From Martinezella multihospitum (GTDB taxonomy: Bacteria; Pseudomonadota; Alphaproteobacteria; Rhizobiales; Rhizobiaceae), in NCBI RefSeq assembly GCF_900094585.1, contig NZ_FMAG01000003.1, forward strand, positions 310,001-374,000: a stretch of DNA of 64,000 nt, read 5' to 3'. Below the pieces are notes generated by a model. It was not told the origin of the DNA and made no database searches. It saw nothing but the letters and a program-made list of their open reading frames with translations. A program made the translations under genes and the position numbers. Positions 1-9,380 of the stretch are shown piece by piece (position 1 is the stretch's first letter; each line of letters starts with the position of its first letter).

Positions 1-2
1 TT

Positions 3-113
3 GCAGACATGCCATCCGTGCTCGACACCATCGTTGCAATCTGCGAGGACCGATTGACCGAAGCCGTAATAGCCCGCGATTTCAAGTTTCTTCCGGCTGC
101 GTCTTCGAAGTAG
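3..113 (+). CDS. C-terminal end of an unidentified protein (cut by window edge)
   Basis: An open frame enters from the left edge and ends at a TAG at 111-113. It encodes the last 36 residues of a protein, ending in FLPAASSK. The tail has no motif I recognise. It is followed at once by the inverted-repeat element, so this is the true 3' end of the gene. Function cannot be judged. Confidence 0.5.
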   Translation, partial: ADMPSVLDTIVAICEDRLTEAVIARDFKFLPAASSK

Positions 114-247
114 CCCCTCACCCCAGCCCTCTCCCCGCAAGCGGGGAGAGGGAGCCTTCACGTCTCGCCGTATGAAACACAGCTCTATCAACATATTCGG
201 ACAGATCCCCTCTCCCCGTAAAACGGGGAGAGGGCTAGGGTGAGGGG
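114..247. repeat. Inverted-repeat intergenic element with two internal hairpins
   Basis: The left end CCCCTCACCCC (114-124) and the right end GGGTGAGGGG (238-247) are inverted copies. Each arm also folds on itself: CCCTCTCCCCGC (127-138) pairs with 141-152 across AA, and CCCTCTCCCCGT (208-219) pairs with 223-234 across AAA. It lies directly between a gene end and the adenine deaminase start. The form matches short palindromic intergenic repeats known from rhizobial genomes. Mobility is inferred only, as no target duplication is evident. Confidence 0.8.
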
Positions 248-281
248 CAATACGGAATCAAAGTAGATGCAGGAAAACACC

Positions 282-1979
282 ATGACCACCAAACTCGAAC
301 GCTATATCGACCAGGGCGTTGGCCGGGAGCCAGCGGATATCGTGCTGAAGAACGGCCGGTTCTTCGATCTGGTGACGGGCGAGCTGGTTGCTTCGGACAT
401 CGCCATCTGCGGCGATCGCGTCGTTGGCACTTTCGGTGATTATCAGGGGCGCAAAGAGATCGATATTGCCGGCCGCGTCGTCGTACCGGGCTTCATCGAC
501 ACGCATCTCCACATAGAATCCTCGCTGGTAACGCCGCTCGAATTCGACCGCTGCGTCCTTCCCTACGGCGTCACCACAGTCATCTGCGATCCGCATGAAA
601 TCGCCAACGTGCTCGGCACCGAGGGCATACGCTACTTCCTCGACTGTTCGCTGGAAACCATCATGGATATCCGCGTCCAGCTTTCCTCCTGCGTGCCCGC
701 GACGCATCTGGAAACCTCCGGCGCCGATCTGCCGATCGAGAAACTCCTGCCCTTCCGCAATCATCCGCAGGTGATCGGCCTTGCCGAATTCATGAATTTC
801 CCCGGCGTGGTCCATAAGGATCCCGTCTGCATGGCGAAGCTCGAGGCCTTCCAGGGCGGCCATATCGACGGCCATGCGCCACTGCTGCGCGGCAACGATC
901 TCAACGGCTATCTCGCCGCCGGCATCCGCACCGAACATGAGTCCACCACCGCCGAAGAGGCACTCGAAAAGATCCGCAAGGGCATGCATGTGCTGGTGCG
1001 CGAAGGCTCCGTCTCCAAGGATCTGCACGCGTTGATGCCGATCATAACCGAGCGCCTGTCGCCGCATCTGGCACTCTGCACCGACGACCGCAATCCGCTT
1101 GATATCGCCGAACAGGGCCATCTCGATTACATGATCCGCACGGCGATCGCACATGGCGTCGAGCCGCTGGCAATCTATCGCGCCGCCTCCATCTCCGCCG
1201 CCCGCGCCTTCGGCCTGCGCGACCGCGGCCTGGTGGCGCCCGGCTGGCGCGCCGATCTCGTCATCGTCGACAGCCTGGAGAACTGCAAGGCCGAGATGGT
1301 CTTTTCCGCCGGCAGGCGGGTGACGGCCGAGCTGTTTGCCACGCGCGGTACCATTGCGCCGGTCGGCCTCGATAGCGTCAAGGCCCGCCCGATCAACGCC
1401 GCCGATTTCGGCGTGCCGGTCACCGAAGGCGAAAGCTCCGTCATTGGCGTGACGCCCGGCAAGATCATCACCCAACATTGCCGCTATCGCCTGCCGACCA
1501 ACGGCAACCAGACCGATATCGACCTCGGCAACGACATCATCAAAGTCGCCGTCATCGAACGGCACGGCAAGAACGGCAACCACGCCAACGGCTTCGTCCA
1601 AGGTTTTGGTTTGAAGAAAGGCGCGATCGCCTCCACAGTCGGCCATGACAGCCACAATATCTGCGTCGTCGGCGTCAATGAGGATGACATGGCGCTCGCC
1701 GCCAACCGCCTCAGCGATATCAACGGCGGCTTCGTCGTCGTCGAGGATGGCGTCGTGACAGGTGAAATCGCCCTGCCCGTCGCCGGCCTGATGAGCCTCG
1801 AGCCCTATGAAAGTGTGCGCGACACGCTGCACCACTTGCGCCAGGCAGCCTATGCCCTTGGCGCGACGCTGGAAGAACCCTTCCTGCAGCTCGCCTTCCT
1901 GCCCCTGCCCGTCATCCCGCATCTGAAGATATCGGACAAAGGCCTGGTCGATGTCGACAAGTTCATGCTGATCGGCTGA
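282..1979 (+). CDS. adeC: Adenine deaminase
   Basis: Hydrolyses adenine to hypoxanthine and ammonia, feeding purine salvage or breakdown in the cytoplasm. The 565-residue protein has the amidohydrolase metal motif HLHIESS near residues 75-81. Later come the CTDDRNP segment and the GHDSHN segment of the adenine deaminase C-terminal domain. The length fits the family. An ATG at 267 is also in frame, but the ATG at 282 has AGGA at 271-274 with 7-base spacing and gives the usual [12 protein letters not shown] start. Its hypoxanthine product is a substrate for the XdhAB proteins encoded at 27.9-31.7 kb, although the genes are far apart. Confidence 0.93.
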   Translation: MTTKLERYIDQGVGREPADIVLKNGRFFDLVTGELVASDIAICGDRVVGTFGDYQGRKEIDIAGRVVVPGFIDTHLHIESSLVTPLEFDRCVLPYGVTTVICDPHEIANVLGTEGIRYFLDCSLETIMDIRVQLSSCVPATHLETSGADLPIEKLLPFRNHPQVIGLAEFMNFPGVVHKDPVCMAKLEAFQGGHIDGHAPLLRGNDLNGYLAAGIRTEHESTTAEEALEKIRKGMHVLVREGSVSKDLHALMPIITERLSPHLALCTDDRNPLDIAEQGHLDYMIRTAIAHGVEPLAIYRAASISAARAFGLRDRGLVAPGWRADLVIVDSLENCKAEMVFSAGRRVTAELFATRGTIAPVGLDSVKARPINAADFGVPVTEGESSVIGVTPGKIITQHCRYRLPTNGNQTDIDLGNDIIKVAVIERHGKNGNHANGFVQGFGLKKGAIASTVGHDSHNICVVGVNEDDMALAANRLSDINGGFVVVEDGVVTGEIALPVAGLMSLEPYESVRDTLHHLRQAAYALGATLEEPFLQLAFLPLPVIPHLKISDKGLVDVDKFMLIG

Positions 1980-3626
1980 TCAGGCGAGCTTGCCGCAATA
2001 AACATCAAGCGCGGCAAGCGCCACCGTCGCCCCGGCATCAGCCGTACCAAACCCTGGCATGGCGATCGTCTTGCCAAGCTTGATATCCTCGGGCAAGGCA
2101 ACCTTCACAGGCTTGCGGGAGAGATTGAAGATGAAGAGCAGCGTCTCCTCTCCCTTGGAGCGCGTGAAAGCGAGGACATCCTCCTCGGTATCAAGAAAGG
2201 TCATGTCGCCATCGCGCAATGCGGCATGTTCTGCACGGAAGGCCAGCGTCCGCTGATAGTGATGCAGTACGGAATCCGCGTCCACCTCCTGCTTGTCGAC
2301 CGCAAGCGCCGCATGCTGGTAGGGAACCGGCAACCATGATTTCTCGGCCGTCGTAAAGCCGGCATGGGCGCGGCTCGCTTCCCAGGGCATGGGCGTGCGG
2401 CATCCGTCACGCCCCTTGAAGGCCGGCCAGAAGCGAATGCCGTAGGGATCGCGCAGATCCTCGAAGGCAAGCTCCGCCTCGGGCAGGCCGAGCTCTTCCC
2501 CTTGATACAGGCAGATCGAGCCGCGTAACGTCGAAAGCAGAGAGATCGCAAGCTTCGCAACGCGCGGCTGCTCTTCTTCCGTTTTGGCAAAGCGGCTGAC
2601 ATGGCGCTGAACGTCGTGGTTGGAAAAGGCCCAGCAGACCCAGCCGTCGACAACATTGTCCTGGAAGTCGCTGACACAACGGCGGAAATGCGCCGGCGTG
2701 AAATCAGGCCCCAAAAGATCGAACGTATAGCACATGTGCAGCTTGTCGCCGCCGCTGGTATAGGCGGCCACCGTCTCCAGCGAGCGCGCGCCGTCGCCCA
2801 CTTCGCCGACAGTCGTGCGGTTCTCGTATTGGTCGAGCAATGCGCGGAAGCGCTTCAGGAAACCGATATTCTCCGGCTGCGTCTTGTCGTAGAGGTGGTT
2901 CTGCATACCGTAAGGGTTGCTTTCGGGTGCATCGAGCCCGCCCGTCGCGACGAGCGCCGGCGGATTGTCGCGAAGCTTCTTGTCGCAGAAATAGTAGTTG
3001 ACCGTATCCAGGCGGAAACCGTCGACACCCCGGTCCAACCAGAATTTGACGGCCGCCAACACCGCGTCCTGAACCTCCTGGCTATGAAAGTTTAGATCCG
3101 GCTGCGATGTCAGGAAGTTGTGCTGGTAATATTGCCGGCGCACGCCGTCCCATTCCCAGCCGGGGCCGCCGAAGATCGACAGCCAGTTGTTCGGCGCCGT
3201 CCCATCCGGCTTCGGATCAGCCCAGACATACCAATCCGCCTTGGGATTGTCGCGGCTTGCCCGGCTCTCCACGAACCAGAGATGCCGGTCCGACGTATGC
3301 GAGATCACCTGGTCGATAATGACCTTGAGCCCGAGCTCGTGCGCTGCCGCCATCATCTCATCGAAATCGGCAAGCGTGCCGAAGATCGGATCGACGTCGC
3401 AATAATCGGCGACGTCGTAGCCCATGTCGGCCATCGGCGAGGTGAAGAACGGCGCCAGCCAGATTGCGTCGACCCCGAGTGCGGCAATGTGAGGCAGGCG
3501 TCGGGTAATGCCCTTGATGTCGCCAAGGCCGTTGGCATCCGTGTCCTGAAACGACCGCGGATAGACCTGATAGATCACTGCCCCGCGCCACCAGTCGGCT
3601 CCCGCCGCTTTATTCGTCGATTTCAT
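1980..3626 (-). CDS. aglA: Alpha-glucosidase, GH13 family (AglA type)
   Basis: Hydrolyses alpha-glucosidic bonds in small sugars such as sucrose, maltose or trehalulose in the cytoplasm. The 548-residue protein opens with DWWRGAVIYQVYPRSF, typical of GH13 oligosaccharide hydrolases. The catalytic triad is visible: nucleophile Asp about 207 in GFRLDTVN, acid/base Glu about 275 in VGEVGD, and Asp about 338 in SNHDVQR. The ATG at 3626 is preceded by GAGG and preferred over an upstream in-frame start at 3668. In other rhizobia this enzyme is encoded with the AglEFGK alpha-glucoside transporter. Here the transporter is absent, so the gene stands alone, convergent with adeC and divergent from the opp operon. 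Exact substrate is inferred. Confidence 0.9.
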   Translation of the reverse strand: MKSTNKAAGADWWRGAVIYQVYPRSFQDTDANGLGDIKGITRRLPHIAALGVDAIWLAPFFTSPMADMGYDVADYCDVDPIFGTLADFDEMMAAAHELGLKVIIDQVISHTSDRHLWFVESRASRDNPKADWYVWADPKPDGTAPNNWLSIFGGPGWEWDGVRRQYYQHNFLTSQPDLNFHSQEVQDAVLAAVKFWLDRGVDGFRLDTVNYYFCDKKLRDNPPALVATGGLDAPESNPYGMQNHLYDKTQPENIGFLKRFRALLDQYENRTTVGEVGDGARSLETVAAYTSGGDKLHMCYTFDLLGPDFTPAHFRRCVSDFQDNVVDGWVCWAFSNHDVQRHVSRFAKTEEEQPRVAKLAISLLSTLRGSICLYQGEELGLPEAELAFEDLRDPYGIRFWPAFKGRDGCRTPMPWEASRAHAGFTTAEKSWLPVPYQHAALAVDKQEVDADSVLHHYQRTLAFRAEHAALRDGDMTFLDTEEDVLAFTRSKGEETLLFIFNLSRKPVKVALPEDIKLGKTIAMPGFGTADAGATVALAALDVYCGKLA

Positions 3627-3802
3627 CAAACCGCCTCGATATCGCACAAGGCCTTCCAGTTTGCACACTCGGGCTCAAGCGGCAAGCCGCAATCGGCCAC
3701 CTGAGAAGCTCAACCACCGGGCGGATAAATTCGCAGTATCAATTTTAGCGAATTATCAATATGAAAGTTCACACGCTAAGCATGCCCGACTTTTTTTAAC
3801 TT

Positions 3803-3820
3803 GAAAGCGACGTCGCTTTC
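3803..3820. promoter_or_regulatory. Perfect 18-bp palindrome, candidate operator
   Basis: GAAAGCGACGTCGCTTTC is a perfect even palindrome with a central CG, in the divergent region between the alpha-glucosidase and oppA. Even palindromes centred on CG are typical of LacI-family operators, but no regulator gene lies beside it. It could control either gene. Confidence 0.55.
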
Positions 3821-3835
3821 GATAATTTCGCGCAT

Positions 3836-3855
3836 TGACCTGCACGTACAGGTCA
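3836..3855. promoter_or_regulatory. 20-bp near-perfect palindrome upstream of oppA
   Basis: TGACCTG (3836-3842) and CAGGTCA (3849-3855) flank CACGTA, so only one base pair breaks a 20-bp dyad. It overlaps TTGACC (3835-3840), which could serve as a -35 box for oppA, about 80 bases before its start. A repressor site is the simplest reading. Confidence 0.45.
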
Positions 3856-3918
3856 CCTGCGGGATCAAGAATACCCTTGTAAAACAAGGACAATAACTCC
3901 AGAAAGGTGGGAAAACAT

Positions 3919-5499
3919 ATGACTCATATCACCAGGAAATTTATCGCTGCTGCCTTCGTCAGCACGATATTGAGCGTTTCTGCGCACGCTGCCACACTGA
4001 ATATCCACAACGGCGGCGACCCGACTTCGCTCGATCCGCAAAAAATTTCCGGCGATTGGGAAAACCGCATCGACGGCGATATCTTCGAAGGTCTGGTGAC
4101 CGAAGATCCCAAGGACAATCCAATTCCCGGCCAGGCTGCCAGCTGGACCATTTCCCCCGACCAGAAGGTCTATACCTTCAAGCTGCGTGACGGCATCAAG
4201 TGGTCTGACGGCCAGCCGGTTACAGCTCAGGACTTCGTCTTTGCCTTCCAGCGCCTCATGGATCCGAAGACGGCCGCCCAGTACGCCTATCTGCAGTACA
4301 CGATCCTGAACGCGGAAAAGATCAACAAGGGCGAGATCAAGGATCCGACCCAGCTCGGCGTCAAGGCGATCGACGACAAGACGCTCGAAATCACGCTTGA
4401 GAACCCCACTCCTTACTTCCTCAATGCTCTGATGCACTATACGGCCTACCCGCTGCCGAAACATGTCGTCGAAGCCAAGGGCGATGCATGGGTCAAGATC
4501 GAGAACATCGTGACCAACGGCCCGTACAAGCCGGTCGAATGGGTCCCTGGCTCGCACGTCTCCAACGTCAAGAACGATCAGTATTACGACGCCAAGGACG
4601 TAAAAATCGACAAGGTGAACTTCTACACGCTGGAAGATCAGGCCGCCGCTCTGAAGCGCTATCGCGCCGGCGAATTCGACATTCTCACCTCCTTCCCAGC
4701 CGACCAGTACGACTGGATCCAGAAGAACCTGCCCGGTCAGGCGCATGTGGTGCCGTTCCTTGGCACATACTATTACGTCCTGAACGCCACCAAGCCGCCC
4801 TTCAACGACAAGCGCGTCCGCCAGGCTCTCTCCATGGCCGTCAACCGCGAAGTCATCGGTCCGAAAATCCTCGGCACCGGCGAATTGCCGATGTATTCCT
4901 GGGTCCCGCCGGGCACGGCGAACTACGGCGAACCGGCCTATGTCAGCTGGAAGGATGAGCCCTACAAGCAGAAGGTCGAAGAGGCCAAGAAGCTGCTGAA
5001 GGAAGCTGGCTTCGGCCCTGACCATCCGCTGAAGGCACAGCTGCGCTACAACACCAACGACAACCACAAGCGCATCGCCGTTGCGATCGCCGCCATGTGG
5101 AAGCCGCTCGGCGTCGATATCGAGCTCTACAACACCGAAACCAAGGTGCATTACGATGAAATGCAGCGCGGTGAGGTGCAGATCGGCCGTGCCGGCTGGC
5201 TCGCCGACTATAACGACCCGATCAACTTCCTGAATCTGCTGTCCACCGGCGTCGAGATGAACTACGGCCGCTGGAGCAACAAGGACTATGATGCCCTGAT
5301 CAAGCAGGGCAATGAAGAGATCGACCTGAAGAAGCGCGCCGAAATCTACAAGAAGGCCGAGCAGCTGGCCCTCGACGACAGCGCGGCTATCCCGATCTAC
5401 TACTACGTTTCCCAGAACATCGTCGCCCCGAAGGTCCAGGGCTTCGTCGACAACATCCAGGACATCCACCGCACGCGCTGGCTGTCGGTTAAAGAATAA
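3919..5499 (+). CDS. oppA: Oligopeptide ABC transporter, periplasmic substrate-binding protein
   Basis: Captures peptides in the periplasm and delivers them to the OppBC channel. The protein begins with a Sec signal peptide (basic MTHITRK, a hydrophobic stretch, then AHA before ATL). It continues with the SBP_bac_5 fold: NGGDPTSLDPQK near the mature start, and FKLRDGIKWSDGQPV around residues 90-105. The resemblance is to OppA/MppA rather than DppA or NikA. The ATG at 3919 has AGGTGG upstream, whereas the in-frame GTG at 3907 does not. It is the first gene of the five-gene opp operon and is separated from oppB by a strong hairpin, consistent with its product being needed in excess over the membrane parts. 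Confidence 0.92.
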   Translation: MTHITRKFIAAAFVSTILSVSAHAATLNIHNGGDPTSLDPQKISGDWENRIDGDIFEGLVTEDPKDNPIPGQAASWTISPDQKVYTFKLRDGIKWSDGQPVTAQDFVFAFQRLMDPKTAAQYAYLQYTILNAEKINKGEIKDPTQLGVKAIDDKTLEITLENPTPYFLNALMHYTAYPLPKHVVEAKGDAWVKIENIVTNGPYKPVEWVPGSHVSNVKNDQYYDAKDVKIDKVNFYTLEDQAAALKRYRAGEFDILTSFPADQYDWIQKNLPGQAHVVPFLGTYYYVLNATKPPFNDKRVRQALSMAVNREVIGPKILGTGELPMYSWVPPGTANYGEPAYVSWKDEPYKQKVEEAKKLLKEAGFGPDHPLKAQLRYNTNDNHKRIAVAIAAMWKPLGVDIELYNTETKVHYDEMQRGEVQIGRAGWLADYNDPINFLNLLSTGVEMNYGRWSNKDYDALIKQGNEEIDLKKRAEIYKKAEQLALDDSAAIPIYYYVSQNIVAPKVQGFVDNIQDIHRTRWLSVKE

Positions 5500-5508
5500 T
5501 TGGGAACA

Positions 5509-5540
5509 GGCTCCCTCCCGGACACAACCGGGAGGGAGCC
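5509..5540 (+). other. Intercistronic stem-loop between oppA and oppB
   Basis: GGCTCCCTCCCG (5509-5520) pairs perfectly with CGGGAGGGAGCC (5529-5540) across an 8-base loop. There is no run of T after it. It probably acts as a 3' mRNA stabiliser or partial attenuator that raises the level of binding protein over permease, as in many ABC operons. Confidence 0.75.
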
Positions 5541-5550
5541 GTCTAAGACC

Positions 5551-6474
5551 ATGTTTGGCTACGCTCTCCGTCGTTTGCTGTCGACAATCCCCGTTCTATG
5601 GATTGCCGTGACAGTGTGCTTTTTCATTTTGCGCCTCGCTCCCGGCGGCCCCTTCGATGGCGAAAGGCCATTGCCGCCGGAAGTCAAAGCCAACCTCGCG
5701 GCTCACTACAACCTCGATAAGCCCCTGGTTGAGCAATACCTGATCTATGTCGGCGACGTCATGAAGGGCGACCTTGGCCCCTCCTTCGCCAATCAGGACT
5801 TCACCGTCACCCAGCAGATCATGTCCGGCTTCCCCTACACGCTGACCATTGGCGGCTCCGCATTCGTTCTCGCAACCGTCGTCGGCATCTTCATAGGCTG
5901 TCTTGGCGCGCTCTATCAGAACCGCGCGGCCGACTACTGGCTGGGCGGCGGCCTCCTTATCGGCCTGGTCATGCCGAGCTTTTTGATCGCTCCGATCCTC
6001 CAGCTCATCTTCGGCAATACGCTCGGCTGGCTGCCAGTCGGCGGCTGGGGCGACGGCTCCGTCAAGTTCCTGATCCTGCCTATCATCGTCCTGACGCTGC
6101 CGCACGCAGCACGCATCTCACGCCTGATGCGTGGTTCGATGATCGAGGTAATGAGCCAGAACTTCATCCGCACCGCCAAGGCCAAAGGTATCGGCCCGCG
6201 GCTGACGATCATGCGGCACGCATTGAAGCCGGCCATGATGCCCGTCGTCTCCTATCTCGGACCGGCGGCAAGCTACCTGCTCACCGGTTCGCTGGTCGTC
6301 GAAAGCATTTTCGGCCTCCCCGGCGTCGGCCGCTACTTCGTCGGAGCGGCGCTGAACCGAGACTACGGCATGGTTCTCGGCACGGTCATTTTCTACATGG
6401 TCCTGATCGTGGTCCTCAACCTGCTGGTCGACATCGCCTACGCCTGGCTCGATCCGAAAGTGAGAATGCGATGA
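5551..6474 (+). CDS. oppB: Oligopeptide ABC transporter permease OppB
   Basis: One of the two inner-membrane channel subunits of the peptide importer. The 307-residue protein starts MFGYALRRLLSTIPVLW, followed by the N-terminal LAPGGPF motif typical of OppB/DppB and about six membrane segments. The permease EAA loop is visible near the C-terminal third (IRTAKAKGI...RLTIMRHALKPA), and FGLPGVGRYFV follows. The ATG at 5551 aligns with OppB starts; an upstream in-frame start at 5500 would run through the intercistronic hairpin. It overlaps oppC by four bases (ATGA), suggesting translational coupling. Confidence 0.93.
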   Translation: MFGYALRRLLSTIPVLWIAVTVCFFILRLAPGGPFDGERPLPPEVKANLAAHYNLDKPLVEQYLIYVGDVMKGDLGPSFANQDFTVTQQIMSGFPYTLTIGGSAFVLATVVGIFIGCLGALYQNRAADYWLGGGLLIGLVMPSFLIAPILQLIFGNTLGWLPVGGWGDGSVKFLILPIIVLTLPHAARISRLMRGSMIEVMSQNFIRTAKAKGIGPRLTIMRHALKPAMMPVVSYLGPAASYLLTGSLVVESIFGLPGVGRYFVGAALNRDYGMVLGTVIFYMVLIVVLNLLVDIAYAWLDPKVRMR

Positions 6475-7388
6475 TCCTCAATTCCGCCAAGAGAGAATTG
6501 CTGGAAGCGGAATTGCTTTCGGCAGAGGGGCTCGCCCCCAAGGGGCGCTCCCTCACCGGCGACGCGATGCGCCGCCTGCTGCGCAACAAGGCAGCGGCAC
6601 TTTCGCTGATCGTGCTGGCAGTATTGGTTCTGGTCGCCATATTCGGCCCGTATTTCCTGCCCTTCAACTACGAAGATCCGGACTGGAATTCGTTCCGCGG
6701 CGCGCCTGACTTTGCCGCCGGCCATTATTTCGGCACCGATGGCAACGGCCGCGACCTTCTCGCCCGCACGCTCTACGGCACGCGCGTTTCGCTGACCGTT
6801 GCCCTGGTGGCAACGCTTGTCTCCGTTGTGATCGGCGTGCTTTACGGCGCCGTCGCCGGCTATTTCGGCGGCCGCGTCGACGCCATCATGATGCGCTTCG
6901 TCGATATCATGTACGCCCTGCCCTACGTGCTCTTCGTCATCCTCCTGATGGTGATCTTCGGCCGTAACGTCTATCTGCTGTTTGCAGCGATCGGCGCGCT
7001 GGAATGGCTGACCATGGCCCGTATCGTGCGCGGCCAGACCCTGTCGATCAAGCAGCGGGAATTCATCGAAGCCGCACGCGCCTCCGGGCAACGGTCATTC
7101 AAGATTATCCTCAGGCACATCGTGCCGAACCTCGTCGGCCCGGTCGTCATCTATGCGACACTGACCATCCCGGAAATCATCGCGACGGAAAGCTTCCTCT
7201 CCTATCTCGGCTTCGGCGTCCAAGAGCCGCTGACCTCGCTCGGCACGCTGATTGCCGAAGGGTCTGCCGGCATGGAGACGACGCCCTGGTTGCTGTTCTT
7301 CCCGGCCGGGTTCCTGGTCGCGCTGCTGATGAGCCTGCTCTTCATCGGCGACGGTCTGCGCGACGCTTTCGATCCGAAGGATCGCTGA
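6471..7388 (+). CDS. oppC: Oligopeptide ABC transporter permease OppC
   Basis: Second channel subunit, partner of OppB. The 305-residue protein has a cytoplasmic N-terminal arm, a first membrane helix at about residues 40-62 (AALSLIVLAVLVL), then the OppC/DppC signature FGTDGNGRDLLARTLYG. The EAA loop is FIEAARASGQRSFKIILRH. Its ATG overlaps the oppB stop, and oppD starts one base after its own stop, so the genes are read as one unit. Confidence 0.93.
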   Translation: MILNSAKRELLEAELLSAEGLAPKGRSLTGDAMRRLLRNKAAALSLIVLAVLVLVAIFGPYFLPFNYEDPDWNSFRGAPDFAAGHYFGTDGNGRDLLARTLYGTRVSLTVALVATLVSVVIGVLYGAVAGYFGGRVDAIMMRFVDIMYALPYVLFVILLMVIFGRNVYLLFAAIGALEWLTMARIVRGQTLSIKQREFIEAARASGQRSFKIILRHIVPNLVGPVVIYATLTIPEIIATESFLSYLGFGVQEPLTSLGTLIAEGSAGMETTPWLLFFPAGFLVALLMSLLFIGDGLRDAFDPKDR

Positions 7389-7389
7389 C

Positions 7390-8385
7390 ATGACAGACAC
7401 ACTTCTCGAACTTAAAGACTATTCGATCACCTTCCGCACGCCCGAGGGCGAAGTGGCGGCGGTCTCGAAGATGAACCTCAAGATCGGCCGCGGCGAACGC
7501 ATCGCCATCGTCGGCGAATCCGGTTCCGGCAAGAGCCAGACCTTCCTCGGTCTGATGGGCCTGCTTGCCAAGAACGGCCGCACCAGCGGCCAGGCGCTGC
7601 TTGACGGCAAGGACCTCTTGACCTTGAAACCGCGTGAACTCGACCATGTGCGCGGCAAGGACATGGCCATGGTCTTCCAGGACCCGATGACCGCCCTTAA
7701 TCCGTCACTGCGCATATCCAGGCAATTGACAGAACAACTCGAGGTTCATGGCGGCCTGACGGCGCGTGCTGCCTCGGCAGCGGCGCTCGACATGCTGAAG
7801 CGGGTCGGCATCCCTGACCCGACGCGGCGCTTCAACCTCTATCCGCACGAGCTTTCGGGCGGCATGCGCCAGCGTATCGTCATCGCCATGGCGTTGCTCA
7901 CCAAACCGAAGTTGCTCATCGCCGACGAGCCGACGACGGCGCTCGACGTGACGATCCAGGCGCAAATCCTCGATCTTTTCAACGAGTTGACGGCGGAAAT
8001 GCACACGGCGCTTATCATGATTACCCATGACCTCGGCGTCGTCGCCGGCCTCGCCGATCGCGTTGCCGTCATGTATGCCGGCCGCATCGTCGAGGAAGCA
8101 CCGGTGGAAGAGCTATACGAAAGCCCGGCTCATCCCTATACGGCAGCGCTCCACTCGGCGATCCCGCGCCCCGACCAGGATGTCGACGATCTCACCGTCA
8201 TTCCGGGACGTCCGCCGAACCTGATGCACCTGCCGCGTGGCTGCGCCTTCTCGCCGCGCTGTGCCCATGTGCAGGACGACTGTCTGGATGCGGCACCGCC
8301 GCTCGATCCGCTGGCGCCACGCCGTTGCGCAGCCTGCTTCCATCCCCTTTCGGCTGATCAGGAACGGAGCCTCGTCCATGGCTGA
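7390..8385 (+). CDS. oppD: Oligopeptide ABC transporter ATPase OppD
   Basis: One of two ATPases that power the peptide importer. The 331-residue protein has a Walker A motif GESGSGKS near residue 42, signature motif LSGGMRQR near 155, Walker B LLIADEPTTALD, and the H-loop histidine in ITHDLG. The C-terminal oligopeptide/dipeptide transporter domain holds a cysteine cluster (CAFSPRC, later C residues), which in OppD homologues is linked to an iron-sulfur site. Its last eight bases overlap oppF. Confidence 0.94.
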   Translation: MTDTLLELKDYSITFRTPEGEVAAVSKMNLKIGRGERIAIVGESGSGKSQTFLGLMGLLAKNGRTSGQALLDGKDLLTLKPRELDHVRGKDMAMVFQDPMTALNPSLRISRQLTEQLEVHGGLTARAASAAALDMLKRVGIPDPTRRFNLYPHELSGGMRQRIVIAMALLTKPKLLIADEPTTALDVTIQAQILDLFNELTAEMHTALIMITHDLGVVAGLADRVAVMYAGRIVEEAPVEELYESPAHPYTAALHSAIPRPDQDVDDLTVIPGRPPNLMHLPRGCAFSPRCAHVQDDCLDAAPPLDPLAPRRCAACFHPLSADQERSLVHG

Positions 8386-9364
8386 GCAAACGCTTCTGAA
8401 AGTCGAACATCTGACCACCGAATTCGAGCTGCCGTCGAAATCCTTCTTCAAGCCGCCGCTGATCCTCACGGCGGTCAATGACGTCAGTTTCGAGTTGAAG
8501 ACCGGTCGCACGCTCGGCATCGTCGGCGAATCCGGCTGCGGCAAGTCCACGCTCGGCCGCTCCATCCTGCGGCTGATCAAGGCGCAGAAGGGGCGCATCC
8601 TCTGGCAGGGCGGCAACCTGCTCGATCTCACGGAAGAGGAAATGCGCGCCGCACGCCGCGACATGCAGATCATCTTCCAGGATCCGATCGCCTCGCTCGA
8701 TCCGCGCATGACCGTCGGCGACATCATCGCCGAGCCGCTGACCGTCTTCGAGCCGAAGCTGAGCCGCGCGCAGCGGCAGGATCGCGTTCGCGAGATCATG
8801 GCGGCGGTCGGCCTCGTGCCGGAAATGATCAACCGCTACCCGCACGAATTCTCGGGCGGCCAGGCGCAGCGCATCGGCATCGCCCGCGCCGTGATCACCC
8901 GTCCGAAGCTCATCATCTGCGACGAACCAGTCTCGGCGCTCGACGTCTCGATCCAGGGTCAGGTCATCACGCTCCTGCGCCGTCTGCGCAAGGAATTCGG
9001 CCTAACCCTGATCTTCATCAGCCACGACCTCTCCGTCGTGCGCCTGATCTCGGACGACGTGCTGGTGCTCTATCTCGGCAAGGTGGTGGAAGCGGGCGAG
9101 GCCGCGACGGTCTTCGATCATCCGGCCCATCCCTATACGCAGGCGCTGTTTTCTGCGGCCCCCATCCCCGACCCGAAGCTGGCGCGCGGCCGCGAGCGCA
9201 TCCGCCTGCAGGGCGATCCGCCCTCGCCGCTCAACCCGCCGCCGGGTTGCGTCTTCTCGCCCCGCTGCTGGAAGGCGACGGATGTCTGCCGCACGAAAAT
9301 GCCGCCGACCGAACAGGTGCGCCCGGGCCAGACGGCGGCCTGCTATCACATGGACCGGCCGTAA
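8378..9364 (+). CDS. oppF: Oligopeptide ABC transporter ATPase OppF
   Basis: Second ATPase, pairing with OppD. The 328-residue protein starts MAEQTLLKVEHL. Walker A is GESGCGKS, the signature is FSGGQAQR, Walker B is LIICDEPVSALD, and the H-loop is ISHDLS. It keeps the C-terminal cysteine-bearing extension (GCVFSPRC). The longer in-frame reading from 8237 overlaps oppD heavily and lacks family similarity, so the ATG at 8378 is chosen. This gene completes the transporter; the next gene lies beyond a hairpin. Confidence 0.94.
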   Translation: MAEQTLLKVEHLTTEFELPSKSFFKPPLILTAVNDVSFELKTGRTLGIVGESGCGKSTLGRSILRLIKAQKGRILWQGGNLLDLTEEEMRAARRDMQIIFQDPIASLDPRMTVGDIIAEPLTVFEPKLSRAQRQDRVREIMAAVGLVPEMINRYPHEFSGGQAQRIGIARAVITRPKLIICDEPVSALDVSIQGQVITLLRRLRKEFGLTLIFISHDLSVVRLISDDVLVLYLGKVVEAGEAATVFDHPAHPYTQALFSAAPIPDPKLARGRERIRLQGDPPSPLNPPPGCVFSPRCWKATDVCRTKMPPTEQVRPGQTAACYHMDRP

Positions 9365-9380
9365 AGCTGCCCCAAGAAAA

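Noticed and set aside
258..1922. 554-codon open frame opposite adenine deaminase
   Set aside because: It is a GC-driven shadow frame. The plus-strand protein has full family motifs and this one has none.
3865..5469. 534-codon open frame opposite oppA
   Set aside because: Same reason: Val/Asp/Leu-rich antisense frame with no recognisable domain, fully covered by a clear gene.
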